This document shows, one piece after another, positions 5,853 to 6,336 of a stretch of 6,336 bases of DNA. The position numbers were made by a program, and so were the translations under genes. A model generated the notes under the pieces. The model did not search any database. It worked only from the letters and a program-made list of their open reading frames with translations, and was not told the origin of the DNA. Position 1 is the first letter of the stretch. The number at the start of each line of letters is the position of its first letter. The stretch comes from Spirochaeta sp. (GTDB taxonomy: Bacteria; Spirochaetota; Spirochaetia; DSM-2461), in NCBI GenBank assembly GCA_030635565.1, contig DAOVYP010000139.1, forward strand, positions 1 through 6,336, written 5' to 3'.

Positions 5853-6336
5853 ATGTGGTGGAAGATTATTGTATTTGTGATTATTGTGTTGGCGATTGTT
5901 ATTTCAGTCGCGGTTCTCTATGGCGCGTATCGCGGACAATTGGACATGAGAAAACTGTATGCGAGGATAGAAGCAGAACGCGTGATTATCATCCCGGGAT
6001 CATTTGATTCCCGCGAATTGGCTGGACTACCCACACCCGTTCAACGCTACTTCCGTGCTGTCTTGAAAGAGGGGCAGCCGTTGGTTGCAGCGGTCGCTGT
6101 GGAACACACCGGGACCTTCAACATGAGCGAAACCGGAGAGCAATGGAAGCCGTTCAAGTCGACTCAGCGTGTTATTACCGGACATCCGGGATTTGTCTGG
6201 GACGCACGTGTTTGCATGGCGCCGACAATGACCGTTCGTGTCCAAGATGCGTACATCGCGGGTGAGGGTATTCTGATTGCGAAGCTGTTTGGTCTGTTGA
6301 CGGTGATGGAACAGCCCGGCACTCCTGAACTTGCAC
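5853..6336 (+). CDS. Membrane-anchored DUF6920/DUF6544-like protein, N-terminal part
   Basis: An open frame of 161 codons runs from ATG 5853 through the right edge, so the C-terminus is missing. Residues 4-24 are a strongly hydrophobic segment (from WKIIVFVIIVLAIVISV), a likely N-terminal membrane anchor or uncleaved signal. After a linker comes LPTPVQRYFRAVL (59-71), then WKPFKSTQRV (98-107), HPGFVWDARVCMAP (111-124) and VRVQDAYIAGEGIL (128-141). From memory this order of motifs matches the uncharacterised DUF6920 family (formerly DUF6544): LPxPVxRYF, PFxATQ, PGFVW, DAYxxGxG. No enzymatic activity is established for that family as far as I know. Its codons use more AT-ending triplets than the genes left of 5000. 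The gene stands apart from its neighbours, behind 394 bp of structured non-coding DNA, so it may have its own promoter. Confidence 0.8.
   Translation, partial: MWWKIIVFVIIVLAIVISVAVLYGAYRGQLDMRKLYARIEAERVIIIPGSFDSRELAGLPTPVQRYFRAVLKEGQPLVAAVAVEHTGTFNMSETGEQWKPFKSTQRVITGHPGFVWDARVCMAPTMTVRVQDAYIAGEGILIAKLFGLLTVMEQPGTPELA

Noticed and set aside
5798..6007. Plus-strand frame of 69 codons starting MWIQGIDTAICQ
   Set aside because: It overlaps the DUF6920-like gene in another frame and lacks a ribosome binding site, while the gene at 5853 has AAAGGAG and conserved motifs.
1..6336. tRNA, rRNA, CRISPR array, transposase or phage genes
   Set aside because: Read on both strands; no cloverleaf, regular spaced repeats or recognisable mobile-element enzymes were found.

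Overview
The window holds six protein-coding genes, four complete and two cut by the window edges. Two neighbouring minus-strand genes encode predicted lipoproteins with clear lipobox cysteines, which points to a diderm (Gram-negative type) bacterium. The main block (about 1-5000) is moderately GC-rich. The right-hand part (about 5060-5850) is visibly richer in A and T. The phylum cannot be fixed from this sequence. A large alpha-2-macroglobulin lipoprotein with N-terminal Ig-like domains would suit Spirochaetota among others, but that is only a leaning.

Left block, minus strand (1-2849): a lipoprotein alpha/beta hydrolase of the S9/acylaminoacyl-peptidase-like type (1851-2849) is followed after 83 bp by the N-terminal 589 residues of a bacterial alpha-2-macroglobulin-like lipoprotein, which runs off the left edge. 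The two may be co-transcribed. The gap between them contains a perfect 13-bp palindrome just upstream of the macroglobulin ribosome binding site.

Middle block, plus strand (2969-5003): starting divergently from the hydrolase across 119 bp, an atypical ROK-family sugar-kinase-like protein is followed after 7 bp by a ten-helix AEC-family transporter. The tight spacing suggests one transcript. The ROK protein keeps the ROK-type Asn-Asp motif but has no cysteine zinc motif. Its pairing with an AEC carrier suggests, without proving, uptake or export of a metabolite acted on by the kinase.

Right block (5004-6336): the AEC gene converges on a small orphan membrane protein (5063-5458, minus) across 59 bp that contain inverted repeats able to act as a terminator. 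A 394-bp non-coding stretch (5459-5852) follows. It is unusually structured: a short translated repeat that may be a gene remnant, a spaced 14-bp inverted repeat, a direct repeat of AGGTAATTCC, and a local hairpin that competes with the larger inverted repeat. The last gene (5853 to the right edge) is the N-terminal part of a membrane-anchored protein resembling the DUF6920 (formerly DUF6544) family, with a strong ribosome binding site. No tRNA, rRNA, CRISPR array, transposase or complete insertion sequence was seen. No complete new system is evident. The points most worth checking are the ROK-AEC pair, the hydrolase-macroglobulin lipoprotein pair and the structured gap at 5500-5820.
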